A stretch of 64,000 nucleotides of DNA from Micrasema longulum. Lineage: Eukaryota > Arthropoda > Insecta > Trichoptera > Brachycentridae. Below are positions 42,692 to 54,127 of this stretch, piece after piece. The translations under genes and the position numbers were made by a program. The notes under the pieces are model-generated. The model was not told where the DNA came from, searched no databases, and saw only the letters and a list, made by a program, of their open reading frames with translations. The DNA lies in assembly GCA_022494885.1 (NCBI GenBank), contig JAGVSM010004568.1, positions 38,256 to 102,255 of the forward strand, given 5' to 3'. The stretch's first letter is position 1, and each line of letters opens with the position of its first letter.

Positions 42692-44034
42692 TACAGTCGC
42701 TCAGTTAAGCCATGGCATCCGTCCACACTCTTCCTGACACTATTGAGAGATTTGCAAAACGCAGTAAGATTCAGCCCACGAAACTCCAAGTTACTGGAAG
42801 AGTTTACTAGTCTACACTTTCTTGACATTGAAGAATTAAAGCCATAGTCAGATTTGACATGCAAAAGATTATTATTTCTGTTGACTCTAGTGTTCTTTTT
42901 TTTTATGAAGTAACAGTAACCGTTTCACAAATCAAACTATTATGTGAAACGGTTTGGAAGTTGGAAAAAAAATCTGGTACAAGCAACTGCTGAAACAGTT
43001 TCCCAAAAATAAATAAAAATTATGAAGAGAGGTGGCCACAGTTTAGCCCAAGGTACTTTAAACGTTTATTTTTAAAAACAGTTTAATTGGGGAATGAATA
43101 ATATTGAAGTCTTTCTATACAGTAACAGTTGAATTTTTGAGTGAGACTGATAAAACTGTATCGAAATAATAACTGTTTCATATTTTTTTTTACTATGTCT
43201 ACTTCAATCCAGTCTATCTTAATCAGTTGATACGTGACGGTAAGCTAGTCAGTCTCGTGACTATGGACATAATATGTTTAATAGTATTGTAGTGAAAAAC
43301 CAGTTAATGTTTCAGGGAGCGATTACAGTGGGAAGTTAACGGAGTTACATTTATTTTTCTATAAAGTAAAATCAATATTTTAAAACGAATTTGGGTTTAT
43401 TTATATAAAAAAATTAGGCATTTTCGTCGGTAACCTGTAATTGAACATGATTAAAATTATTTAAAAAAAACAAATAAATAAGTATGAACATTTTCGTAAA
43501 AATACGATTTTACGTTAAAGACAATTCAAGATAAATCTAATTAAAATAAAAATACTTTGTTTTTTAATATTTATTTTATTACTGATCGGGTTTGAAGCTA
43601 AACAAACAGGCTTTAAAAAATAAAAAAACAATATATTGACAGTCACATGTCAATATATCCATAAAAATTTGATGAGCGTACATAAAAATATTGTTGATTT
43701 TAGAAGAAACAGAGATTTCCATAGGTTCAACACTAGAAATAAAGATATGCTAGTTGTGCCCACCACTAGATGGCAAAAAAAATAATTTTTTTTTGACTCA
43801 AACTACGTTCGACTTTACAATAATGTACCTTTTGAAATTCAGGCTTCACCAACAAAAAAAAAAGATTATGTCTGTTTGAAAATAACTACTATAGAGTCGA
43901 TGAATATTTGCAAGACAAGACAGCTTGGCATTAGATTCGCGATTATTGATTTTTATTTATCGATTTTGGTTTTTTAAATTTAATTCGTTTGATAGGTTTA
44001 ATTTACTTATTACTGATTTTTATTTTATAGTTAT
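42692..44034. other. No gene seen
   Basis: It contains repeated AACTGTTTCA/GTGAAACGGTTT motifs (42920-43180), suggesting an old inverted repeat, and the degenerate hairpin at 43567-43605 noted with 29465-29612. Confidence 0.4.
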
Positions 44035-44038
44035 AATT

Positions 44039-44459
44039 GAACGTAGTTATGCAGAAAGCAGCCAGTCCACAATTTTGGAAAAATTAGATATTGATGTTAT
44101 CGGGTGCAGTAAGGTCGATTCTATGTTTTGCTAAAAACAGCCAGACCGCTTTCATAGAAAAAACTGTATTAATCACATTCGGAAAGAGGTGTTGATCACA
44201 AAAACGATATTTCTCAATTTGCAGAAAACACCCACAAAACTAGAAAAATATTATGGAACTTAAAAAATCTTTTAAACTGGTCAAATACATAATAAGATTC
44301 TTGTTTGTTATATTTTTAAAAAAAACTTATGTATTCATTGTTTATCGTTTGTTAAAGTCAAAAACATTCCAACTATTGTGTAGATTTTATAATTCACTCT
44401 TTTCACATTATCTCAGTTTCACTTTTCTATGGCTGGCTGCTTTCTGTATAACTACGTTC
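44039..44459. mobile_element. GAACGTAG-terminus DNA element, copy 3 (421 bp)
   Basis: Termini GAACGTAGTTATGCAGAAAG and CTGTATAACTACGTTC are flanked by AATT on both sides (44035-44038, 44460-44463). The interior aligns with 30841-31250. Confidence 0.8.
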
Positions 44460-44463
44460 AATT

Positions 44464-44949
44464 TATTGACGATTTTAATAAATTCGATGAATCATATATA
44501 AAAAATAATAATAATAAAAGTGTTAATGCAATGTCTCAAAATCTAGGAGACTTTCAGTGAGGCTGATTTACGTTACTGTGATTGGGTTGGTCGATCATCC
44601 CTTTCAGGTTCGTGGTTGATTGATAGGACATCCTGTATGCTCGTGTACAGTTCAACCCCCGAAAACTCTACCCCCCACAGGATATAGGCGCGGGTTGTTA
44701 GCCAAACTTCCCCAGCGCACGTGTAACGAAATCAAGCGTATTAAATACGCTAGAAAGAGCGCAAAATTACTTTCTAAAAATCTTTTCTAGAGTTTGATTT
44801 ACAATAATTACATATTCGTTTGTTTATAAGAGATATCTCTTCCGACTTGTTTTTCCCTTTTTTAATGTACCTATCCTCGAGATTATATTTTGCTATAATA
44901 AATGATCTCAACACTATGTATATTATATTTACCAGTCTGAATATGGCCG
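44464..44949. other. No gene seen
   Basis: Nothing recognised. Confidence 0.4.
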
Positions 44950-45975
44950 TTAGAGGATGAAAGCGCTAATCGGTCAAATTATTAAGTGGAAGCATGGTCT
45001 ACGACGCATGCAAGTAAAGCGATTTGCTGATTAATGTTGATAGATCGAAAGTGATGAAAATATAACTAAATGTGAGATATTCTAAATCAGGTAGAAGACT
45101 TTGGGTAACTGGGAAGTATGTTTACTAGGATTGGTATGACTGAGAGAGATATTGAAAGGAGGGTGAGTGCCGGCAACAGGGTGAACGGTGCACTGGAATA
45201 CCTTGGCAAACAAATGTTTGTCGCAGGAGCCAAAACTAGCAGTTCACAATGGAGTTCTAGTCCCAATCCTAATGTATGAAAGCGAAGTATGGAGTTGAAA
45301 AAAATAATTATGAAAATAGTTCGAATGCTGTCGAAATGCGATCCCTCGGGCGAATGTGTGGTTAAACGATGTACGACAGGTGCACAAATGTCGAGTTCCG
45401 TGAACTACGTAAGGCTGAGACATGCATTATAGACAGAATCAAGAAAGGGGTGCTGCGTCGGTTCAGTCATGTAGAGCGAATAGATTATGAAAGAACGGCT
45501 AAAATGAAAAACGGCTATTTGAAACAGTACTTATGATTTTCTTGTTGTATTACTGTAGAATGTTTTATTATTTAAACTGAATATGCTGTATAATTTTTAG
45601 GTTTGATTTTTTTTATAAATCTTGGGTATCAGGAAATTTATGTTTAAAAAAAAAATATTAAGCCAAATATGTTAGTATTATAAATGTTTGTAAAATGCAG
45701 ATTTGCCGTTTATGTTAATAAAATAAAATGATCTACGATGCTAATGTTGATGGATGCAGAAAACGAGAAAGACCGAGAAAGCTATGGCACGATCGAGTCC
45801 ATCAAATACTTGAAGGTGAACATGTCAAGAGTAGGAATAATCAGCGTGCGTGGATGATAAGATGTATGAATGTAGAGGAAGCAAGGTCTGTATGAAAAGA
45901 CAGAGTGGTGTGGCATTGTATCCTCTTTGCCTACCCCTGCGGAGAAATGGCGTGACGGTTTGTCTGTTTGTTATT
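44950..45975 (+). mobile_element. LINE-D copy split by a LINE-A tail
   Basis: The left part has codons for GSMFTR-type, RRVSAGNRVNGAL, AVHNGVLVPI, NAVEMRSLGRMCG and HVERIDYERTA in broken frames. It stops at 45507 and resumes at 45732 with IYDANVDGCRKRERPRKLWH, DRVHQILEGEHVKSRNNQRA. The tail is CTACCCCTGCGGAGAAATGG plus GTTTGTCTGTTTG. Confidence 0.8.
45508..45723 (+). mobile_element. LINE-A tail inside LINE-D
   Basis: It matches 4020-4256 (CAGTACTTATGATTTTCTTG; TTAAGCCAAATATGTTAGTA; AAATGCAGATTTGCCGTTTA). TAAATGA-type flanks TAAAATGA are present at 45500-45507 and 45724-45731, an 8-bp duplication. Confidence 0.85.
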
Positions 45976-46074
45976 TATGCGTAGCCGCGGTAAGGCAAGG
46001 TGGGGGGCTTCCCCCCCCCTGGCCTATTTAGCCAAACCCAAAATTATAGGTCAATAATATTAATCGGTTATAAT

Positions 46075-46175
46075 TTAGAGTAATAATGCGCCACCTGCTT
46101 ATAGAGCCGCCCATACGGACAAAAACCATTCAATGATTATCAATCACGAAGTAAGCTACAGTTTACGGCTACGCC
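46075..46175 (-). repeat. Dispersed repeat shared with 54128-54217
   Basis: The reverse complement (AAACTGTAGCTTACTT ... GGCGCATTATTACTCT) aligns with 54128-54217 (GAACTGTAGCTAACTT ... GGCGCATTATTACTCT). Family unknown. Bases 45980-46074 include the C/G-rich run GGGGGGCTTCCCCCCCCC. Confidence 0.55.
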
Positions 46176-46698
46176 TTTATTAAGCATAAAGCAGCCTTTA
46201 TAGATATTATTCCTGGTCGATTACCTACGATTCCTGACCTTCTCTTGACCCATTATGGTACACACCTCACACCAAGATACAAAATAAGGAGATATTGAAC
46301 GAAAAAAATCCAATTTTGACGTTACATCACATTACAATTTTCTTGGGGTCGTCGCGCGTCAAAATTTATTATCATAGATCGTTAAATAATTCATAGTGAA
46401 CCTTCATCATCCAGTACACCAATATTGAAGAAAATCCCATCAAAGGTAGGCCCAATCCAGTGCTCCTTTCCTTTATTCAAATACTCAAACTTTGTACCAA
46501 ATTGAATGAAATTCGTTTTAACATTATATAGTCCGCTTATCGGTAATAACAATTGACATATTAATACATAGACGCTCCCTATAGAGTAAAACATTTTTTA
46601 AAGTAGTGACACGAAAACATACCCATAGTTACTGAGTTTGTTTACACCGGGGCTGCATTAAAGGAACATGCATATTGGGCTCGGCCGACATTTTTTTT

Positions 46699-47275
46699 CC
46701 GAATTTTAAAATAAAAGGGGTCTAAAAAGTTGCATTTTGGATTAATCGGAATGCAAAACATAAAAAAAAAATATTCGATTACAACTTTCGGCCCTCAACT
46801 AGAGCTTGAAATTTTCGAAAGATTTTTTGCGCTAAACCGGCTGTCATTTCGTATTTAAGTAAGAAAATCAGTCCAATCAATTTTATAATGTCCATTAAAT
46901 CTTATTAAATAAGTATCTAAGGGCGAGAGTTGCTTTTTGTTTTGTAATAAATGGGTAGCATTGTTTTAATGAGCAATTGTTTTCGTCAATATTAAAAGTT
47001 AGCAAAGTTAGCAGCTAGGCGCTCAACGAAATCAGTTCCGCGGAGTGTAAACTTTTTGCATTTTGGTAGTTTTAAAACGTGTTCGAATTTGTAATGTGAT
47101 TAAGCTATATCTTTACTAAGAAAAAAATAATTTTATCAGTATAGATAGTGAACAAAATGTTCAGACAGAGATAAACTTCAGACCTCGGTAGAGGGCCAAA
47201 AGTAGTATGGAATATTTTTTACGTTCAATGTGATCCAAAATGCACTTTTTAGACCCCTTTTATTTGAAAATTCGG
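46699..47275. mobile_element. Foldback-G element (577 bp)
   Basis: Left terminus CCGAATTTTAAAATAAAAGG then GGTCTAAAAAGTTGCATTTT. The right terminus carries the complements (AAAATGCACTTTTTAGACCC, CTTTTATTTGAAAATTCGG). The inner segments TTTCGGCCCTC and GAGGGCCAAAAG also pair. A partial relative is at 61045-61165 (AAACCGGCTGTCATTTCGTA). Confidence 0.75.
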
Positions 47276-47544
47276 AAAAAAATTTGATGCCTTAAAAAAA
47301 AAACTTCATACATCATCGACCCACTCTAATGCAAATGCTACCAAAAACTGTAGGATACTTATTTTGGTATAAAAAAAGTTGTTTTAAGGTTAACAATAAA
47401 CATTCGTTTTTGGAGGATCCCAATCAGATTCCTTAAATTACTTATAAATTTGACCCATTTTTTCTTATCACTGGATTTTAAAGAACGCAAAAACTGAAGA
47501 TTTATTACATTTTAAAAACGTATTTGTATCAGTGCACCCCTGTA

Positions 47545-47789
47545 AAGCTAGGGTTTCCTAGGACAGCGGTGCCCGTATTTTAACGGCCGTAGTGAACGGT
47601 GATGCGGTGGATAACCGTCGTAACGGTGACTAGAGAGTGGTTTCCTAAGAAAACGGTGTTATCAACACCATTTAACACCGTTTCCCTAGAAAACCACTCT
47701 CTAGTCGACGTTACGACGGCTATCCACCGCATCACCGTTCACTACGGCCGTTAAGATACGGGCACCGCTGTCCTAGGAAACCCTAGCTT
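47545..47789. mobile_element. Near-perfect palindrome (245 bp MITE)
   Basis: Arms of ~118 bp begin AAGCTAGGGTTTCCTAGGAC and end GTCCTAGGAAACCCTAGCTT. Key internal pairs are AACGGCCGTAGTGAACGGTG / CACCGTTCACTACGGCCGTT and ACTAGAGAGTGGTTT / AAACCACTCTCTAGT. I count about seven mismatches. The spacer is about 10 bp (TCAACACCATT). It is non-coding and no target duplication is clear. Confidence 0.85.
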
Positions 47790-48466
47790 AAGTAAGAAGA
47801 GCATCGCAATTGCGCCGCTAGTCGTAGTTTGACGTTTACAAAAAAAGATATTTTTATTAGAATATTAGTTGTTTTAAGCTTCAATCACTCATGAACAAAT
47901 ATTTACCTAAGAAAAGTTACACAATACTTTTAACAATCTTTATCCGAACGATTTTTACACGCTTTCGTGACACAAGCAGACATTTTGGTTTCGATTCTAA
48001 ACTTCACGCCCGGCTGGCGGTCGAAGAACGACTAAATACACGTAGGGTCGTCATTATTAAGGACTCAGGGCATGTCCATGTGTATTAATATTTCAATGTT
48101 AACAGCCCTCGAGTGGAAGTGTACCGAGTATTTTAAATTAATAGCTTATATTCAAACAAATGTTCTTATTTAATTAAAATGGAAATATGTAGGTAAAATT
48201 AAACGGATTAAATAATTTAAAGGTCATACGAGAAACTTTATATGCGAATAATAATCATAACATACATGTATTGTTATTTACACGAAATGTCGGGCGTTTG
48301 TAAACATTCTCATATAAAAGTGTTATTACACGTTTTTATACAAGACACGTTTTAACGTTGACATTTGATGGACAATGTGATAATAAATTACTGAAATTAT
48401 AAACATGTTTATTTTAATTCCTGTCCATTTCGAGCGAGGGTTGAATATAGTGTTTGTGAAAATGTT
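47790..48466. other. No gene seen
   Basis: A 65-codon plus ORF (47891-48088) has no recognised features. Confidence 0.35.
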
Positions 48467-48625
48467 ATGGTAGGCAGTAACTACGAATACGCTAAGTACA
48501 CCGACGGCGATGTGAGGAAACTTTATTTCATAACACGGAAAGCGAAATATTTATTGAAACTTTTAACTCGCCGGTATCACGCGATCTACCGCAGTAAAGA
48601 AATTTATTTAAATTTCCACGTTTTT
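48467..48625 (+). CDS. Candidate first or internal exon, unidentified protein
   Basis: An ATG at 48467 opens 53 codons ending exactly at a strong donor, GTTTTT|GTAAGT. The peptide is MVGSNYEYAKYTDGDVRKLY, FITRKAKYLLKLLTRRYHAI, YRSKEIYLNFHVF, basic and with mixed composition, unlike low-complexity noise. The frame is open for about 27 codons upstream of the ATG as well, back to a TGA near 48390. No stop lies before the donor, and a TAA follows 15 bases into the intron. No family is recognised and no partner exon was found in phase 0. It could be a small exon of a plus-strand gene, or a chance ORF beside a chance donor. Confidence 0.3.
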
Positions 48626-49132
48626 GTAAGTAAATTATAATTTTACGAGTTTCGTGATATTTCGAAATAATACAGTAGATAAAATGTTTATTAGTTGGTA
48701 AAACAATAGTTATTTATCGAATTTATTTGTAAAAAATACGTGTTTATCTTGCATGATACATTTACTATCATTTATTTAAAAAATGTGTCGTTTCTGACTC
48801 CTTAGAACCCTAATTTTCTATACTGTCTCTATTTCTGTGTCCTCTCCCTGTCATCTGAAATCAAATATATTGTCCCTTTCAAAATAATCACCATCGGATA
48901 TAATACACTTACGCCATCGTTTTTTTCTAATTCCTAAAACATTTTTGGAACTCCCCTTTTTGGTATGGTCTTCAGTTCCGTCAGCGATTCGATCACCGTC
49001 GTCCTTTCATAGTCCTCTTTAGGCAACGGGAAAAAGTCGCAGAGCGGCGAGACCAGCCCTTACCGGTACCGGTATGAGGGTAATAAAAACCTACATAAGA
49101 TATTGTTAGAAATTGAATATTACAACCAGCAG
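48626..49132. other. No gene seen
   Basis: Nothing recognised. Confidence 0.4.
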
Positions 49133-49252
49133 CCTGATTCTAAGTTCGCGATAATTTAACACGAGCTCGTGTTAACATAATACGGATTTGAGTTTACGCT
49201 CGAAGTAAATCGCGGCCGTGTTAATTTCCGCGTTAACTCGCGATAGCACGGA
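49133..49252. mobile_element. Short foldback element
   Basis: CCTGATTCTAAGTTCGCGAT pairs with ATCGCGAGTTAACGCGG-side sequence and with CGGACTCAGAATCAG at the other end. Arms are ~45 bp with mismatches. Confidence 0.5.
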
Positions 49253-50037
49253 CTCAGAATCAGACAGCAGAATTATCTTCTTTAAAAAAAGAATACAATT
49301 CTAAAAAAATATTTAAATAATTGTTTTCTTTTTTTAAAGTATTACTGAAGACATAATTTTACGTAGAAATAAAGGAAAATATCACAAAAATTTGTGTGAT
49401 TTAAAATGCTAGAATTTCTTTTTTTTTGTTAAAAAAAAGATTTTGCTTCGGCTACTTTGATGTTCAATTTATTATCTTTAAATCGTTACGACAAATTTTA
49501 GTTCAATACTCAGTCTTTATATGAGAATCGTCGCCCCAAAGTTTAGTCAAAATTTGAAATGGCGTAATCTGCCGGTCGAAAAAAAAAATATTTTAGTTAC
49601 ATAAAACTTTGAAGTATATTTTTTAGTAGAAATACCTCTAAAAAATATTGTTTTTTATTTAATTTACGTATTTTTTTACTATCGCGTGATTTTCAAAAAA
49701 ACATTCGTTTTAAAATGGCAAAATCGTATGATTTCCTCATTTTTCATGCGTTTTACTACACCGACTACAGCCTTAATGCACACGGTTTATGTCCATAAGT
49801 CGCGAACAACCCGCGAGGCATGAGTGGGCGTCCGTCTGTTTCGCTCCGGAATAATCTTGAAAACTCACCGATCACACCAAAACGCGTTTTAACCAACCAA
49901 CCAACAAGCAACATGAAAACCAACATGGGTACAGAAATTAAAAAATGTACCAATTAAAAAAACAAACAAAAAAAAGGTTTATTTGTTGATTTAGTGAAAA
50001 ACTTTGTAAATATTTAAGTAAGTTTCATGAAAACATT
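49253..50037. other. No gene seen
   Basis: A CpG-rich patch (49780-49870) is open on the minus strand for 62 codons. I cannot identify it. Confidence 0.35.
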
Positions 50038-50413
50038 ATTACAACAGAGAAAAAGCATATTTTAGAGAAGTTAATATAGAAGTCTAGGCATCTACAGGAC
50101 TTATGGCCTGTCATTGGGTGGTTTAAGTGGCCACTTTACTCACAGTGTAACATTTACCATTCTGCCCATATTTTAACATCTATATTTCTTCAATTCGTTT
50201 GCGTTTCTGAAGTTAAAGAGCTGAAACCTTTAGTTATGCAAGTGAGATACATATAATTGAATTATTTTACCTACACACTAGGCAACGCCTGATTTTTTTT
50301 TTTCCGATTTCTATACTTCTTGATGGACCAGGTGGATTTATCAACAATATTTTGAGTATATCCAATTTTTTGTAGAAAAGGACTGGATTCAACTCCCCGG
50401 GGAGCTGTTAATA
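50038..50413 (+). mobile_element. PAL370 element, single unit
   Basis: From TTACAACAGAGAAAAAGCAT through AGAAGTCTAGGCATCTACAG, GAGCTGAAACCTTTAGTTAT and AGGCAACGCCTGA to AACTCCCCGGGGAGCTGTTA. One complete ~370-bp monomer without an inverted cap. Confidence 0.75.
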
Positions 50414-50807
50414 TTGACAAATTACAACCTTAAGATTGAATAAAACGTAGCAGTTTTCATGTTTTGGTAATAAATTGTTAAAGATATTTCGCAAACTTTA
50501 AATACAGGGTGAATTGATCTAAAAAATAAATAGATGAGGAGGAATAGAGCGCGTGAGAGATCGGAAAATCCATTTACCATTCCCCGCCCACCACCCTGAC
50601 GCGACCTTTGGATTCTCGTGAATATCGGAAAACGGAAAATTGTAAACACCGCGTTCCTGGAATTTTCACTAAGAAACTTCGTTCATCTCGAATGGTATTC
50701 ACAATGCGAAGTATTTAGATTAATTAACTGTAAAAAAAACATTTACATTTAATCTTTGTACATTTTTCGAATATATGACCACCTATTTTCTTTTCTCTCT
50801 TTTGTTA
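50414..50807. other. No gene seen
   Basis: A TACAGGGTGAATTGA motif at 50501 could be the single end of an unrelated element. Confidence 0.35.
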
Positions 50808-50990
50808 TCAAGGTGATTCTAAACGAAAATATGAAACTTCATAGATGGCGGTTTTAGTATTTTTTATTGAAAAATGGCATTTTAACGTTTATTTTCAATG
50901 GAAATTTTACAAAACTTGGTTTGCGGGAACTTGACTTTTCATTGATTGTAACAAATACCATAACAATATAATTTAGCTCCTTTTTACTAA
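50808..50990. mobile_element. Foldback-F left arm
   Basis: AAGGTGATTCTAAACGAAAA ... AACTTGGTTTGCGGGAACTT ... GATTGTAACAAATACCATAA matches 61166-61330. Confidence 0.65.
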
Positions 50991-51035
50991 ATGGTGAACA
51001 AAACAAAAAAATATTTAATTTATTTATCTTATTTT

Positions 51036-51140
51036 TTGTGTTTATTTATTTATTTAATGACGGACTTATGCAGTCCATTCTAACGATGGTAAATACAATT
51101 TCTTATAATAAATACAGGTACTTAAATAAAATACAACTAA
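51036..51140 (-). mobile_element. LINE 3' tail
   Basis: A TTTATTTATTTATTTAATGA run followed by CGGACTTATGCAGTCCATTC, in the usual arrangement of a minus-strand LINE 3' end. No codons are visible. Confidence 0.4.
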
Positions 51141-51261
51141 ATTAAATTAAAGCTAGGACAAAAAAAAGGTTTTATTAAAATTAATGTTTGAAAACGTAAT
51201 GCGACAGTAAAAAAGGTAATAATAAATCTGTAAAATTTATAAGTCAATCATACTCGTATTG

Positions 51262-52552
51262 CAGTGGAGTCCAGGTTCTCAAACTTATTTCGCTTATCGC
51301 CCAATTTGAGAATGATGAATTTTCTGGAGTCCCCCAAAGGTCGATATATGTTTATTACGTTCTGCATCTTAAAAACAGCAAAACACTTCGAAAATACATA
51401 TAAAAGGAGCTTTCTCAATAAGGCGATCAAAACGCATGAGTTTTTATTAAAATTAAAACAAAGCCTTTTTAAACTTATCTTATTTGAACGATAAATCTAA
51501 TACACTTTAACGCGTTGACTTACGGCTATTTGATTTTATTACAAATAGCCGTTAGTCACCGCGTTTGGAAACATGCAGCCCATAGAATTAAGAATAGTCC
51601 AGAAGGAGCGTAGAATTATATTGTTTGAATACATCGGACTGTGTGCACGATGGGAATTTTTTTAATTATAACACAAATGTAAGGTAAAAAAGCAATCTGT
51701 TAATTTCTCTAAAATTGTATTGTGCACGCGGAAATATTGATTGACACAACAGAGTAGATAAGTAAAGGGTCATTTAATAAGACTTTAAACTTAAAATATA
51801 AAACAAATTTTATTTGACATAAAACGGATATTTTTATATCATGTTAAATAATATTTGATGTTTTTAAGATAATGTCGATCAAATGTCCACGATAGAGTTG
51901 TTTAATTCGAGATCCATTTTTTGTTAGTTCTCTCATTAGATGAGCAAAGTAGGGTAAAAAAAAATACTACCTTGGCAACACTACCGAAATGTCCATTTTG
52001 ATTTCTTCGACAATCTGACGGATGGAAAAATAATTCAATTTTTAAGTAATGTATTTGCTACTTACACATTCATTTGCTAATTACACATGAAATGTGATTG
52101 CATTCTGTTTCTTTAAGATCCTAGCAGTATTTCTGCACTTTAAAAGGACACAACACGGCATAGTTGAATTCAAATCAGGAGTTGCGTTCTGAGCGACGTC
52201 TACAAAGAAACTAATGGGTCAAAACGTAAACCTATTCATTTATGAGTAGTTTAGTCGCGTTCTGTTTGATGTGCGTATGCGGTTTCTGGACTATTCTTAA
52301 TTCTATGATGCAGCCATTTTTTGGCTTAATAAGCCGTGATAAATAAAACAAAAACATGGTAGGAATAAGAACAAAATTAATTTTAGTTTGAAATACGAGA
52401 AAAATATAATTTTTGCCTTTTTTAAATCAGCTATTGCTCCCCTGGACTGCCTCAACGCCCTTAAATTTTCTCTGGGGCTTCTACCGCCCCCCCCCCGAAG
52501 GCCTTGAGCGCCCACGGGGGGTGTTATCACTTACTTTGAGAAAGACTGCAGC
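51262..52552. mobile_element. hAT-like end pair, split by a second element
   Basis: Left end CAGGTTCTCAAACTTATTTC (51272). The right end, read inward, is CAGTCTTTCTCAAAGTAAGT, resembling the common CAGTGGTTCTCAAACTT hAT terminus. Sub-terminal GGAGTCCCCCAAAGG (51330) and GGGGCTTCTACCGCCC (52470) are C/G-rich as in such elements. I found no target duplication for these outer ends. The inner element at 51581-52307 sits between the halves. Confidence 0.4.
51581..52307. mobile_element. TIR element with perfect 8-bp TSD (727 bp)
   Basis: The TIR is CATAGAATTAAGAATAGTCC then AGAA, perfectly inverted at 52284-52307. ATGCAGCC is present on both sides (51573-51580 and 52308-52315). An 8-bp duplication fits hAT, P or Merlin. 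The CATA... terminus fits P at least as well as hAT. No transposase ORF. Confidence 0.85.
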
Positions 52553-52935
52553 GCAGTATAAATAGTCCGGTGTTCAGAGTAAATTTAATGAATGTGGTGA
52601 AGAGACCACCCACTAGAATGCGCCAGTCAGTGACAGTGAGCGTAATATTTATAGACTCTATTCTAAAATAGATTTCATTTCACTGATTCTAAAATCAGTG
52701 AACCGAAAAGCCGATGACACTGAATTACGAATTCGTTTGACATTTACAACTTTACTGTTCGTAGTTTTCAATTAAAATTGAATGAATCGTCTGTTAAATG
52801 AAAATATGTACGAGGTTTTTATATTATCTCATTTTATAATTTTAACAGTGACTACTAAATACTAAATCTAATTTATACGTCATTTATTATTTTTAGAAAT
52901 TCACTAAGTGAACTAACTGACGGCATCAGCATAAA

Positions 52936-53035
52936 TGATGCTCACACTTACACACACCTGAACACTTACTCCTACACTAATACACATAAACACACATCTA
53001 CACTTACTCTCATACAAATACATAAACACACCCTT
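52936..53035. repeat. ACACTTAC-type minisatellite
   Basis: Two imperfect ~40-bp units built from ACACTTACTC, ATACACATAAACACAC and similar stretches. Confidence 0.7.
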
Positions 53036-53187
53036 TTGTTGTAACACAATTTAATAATATGTATGATTCTTATTTAGAAACTTTGCTGGTCGGTCATTGA
53101 ACTGTATTTTTTTTATGTTACTATATCATTGTTGACTGTTTGTTTCTTTAAAATAAATAAATGGACTAATTATAAATAATATCCTAT

Positions 53188-53400
53188 ATGCGGTTGATAT
53201 TGTCATTCTAGGAGGTAATATGGAAAGCCTGCAGTTATTATTAGACAAACTACACACGGCTAGTAATGAATATTTCCTAGACCAACCCAGAGTCCATCAA
53301 TATAAATATTTAGGTTGCTGGCTAAATGATAAATGAGATCACTTACAAGAGATCAAAGTCAGAATAGAGATGGCGCGAGACAGGTTTTCCAGTAGCTCAA
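53188..53400 (+). mobile_element. LINE RT fragment around the YADD box
   Basis: It reads (A)VDIVILGGNMESLQLLLDKL, HTASNEYFLDQPRVHQYKYL, GCWLNDK-stop-DHLQEIKVRI EMARDRF with a stop. This is the RT catalytic box (YADDxVIL, here AVDIVIL, so catalytically dead) followed after an internal deletion by the 'FKYLGSWI...EIKxRIxMAR' motif of RTE-like LINEs. Confidence 0.75.
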
Positions 53401-54127
53401 TCACAAATAACAATCATCGTGCTTAAAAACGTGCTAAGCATTTGAGCGATCACAATGAACAATAATGAACATGTTTACGCTATCGCAGTAATTTTCTTTA
53501 TTTTTTTTTTTTTATCATAAAAACAAAACACATTATGGAATTCATATAATGGTAACAATATGTTGGTAGAAATATGTACATTAAATGTGTATCAATTACA
53601 TTATGAGTATAACTTTTATTATAACATATTAATATTTACTCTTAGTGCTAGTTTTAGTCATAAGCCAATGCGTGTGTAATCTCTAAGTCAACGCTCGTGA
53701 CGATTTGTTTTTTTGTTTTCCTCGTAAATAAATACAGTTCACTGGCAAAATATCGACGTTTACTATAAAATATAATACAATATATTGCATTTGCAAAATA
53801 GTAAAGAGTATCTAATACAAAAAAGTGAAAATTAAATTACAATTACTATGGCGACTGCTTTTCTTGACACGACTTGCCGTTTCGGAGAAGTGAAGGACAA
53901 ACAAACAAACTCAACACCGGACTTTGGTTCATAAGTATATTGTGAACAGAATGAATAAAAATAAAAACACACACATGTATTTTCAGTTTTATAAAATAAA
54001 TATAGGCGAATTACATAAAAATAAATTGGATTAACTCTGCAATAATAAATATAGAGGTACACATTTAAAAGTATTTACAATGCAAATTAATATCCATTTG
54101 GCAATTCTCAAAAAAAGTTTTGCTGCG
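53401..54127. other. No gene seen
   Basis: AT-rich. It contains part of a sequence similar to 30420-30500 in inverted orientation (CTCGTAAATAAATACAGTTC). Confidence 0.4.

Noticed and set aside
49765..49953. Minus ORF with a hydrophobic N-terminus (LISVPMLVFMLLVGWLVKTR)
   Set aside because: The hydrophobic part comes from an AT-rich/TTGGTTGG repeat run. There is no supporting splice site or homology.
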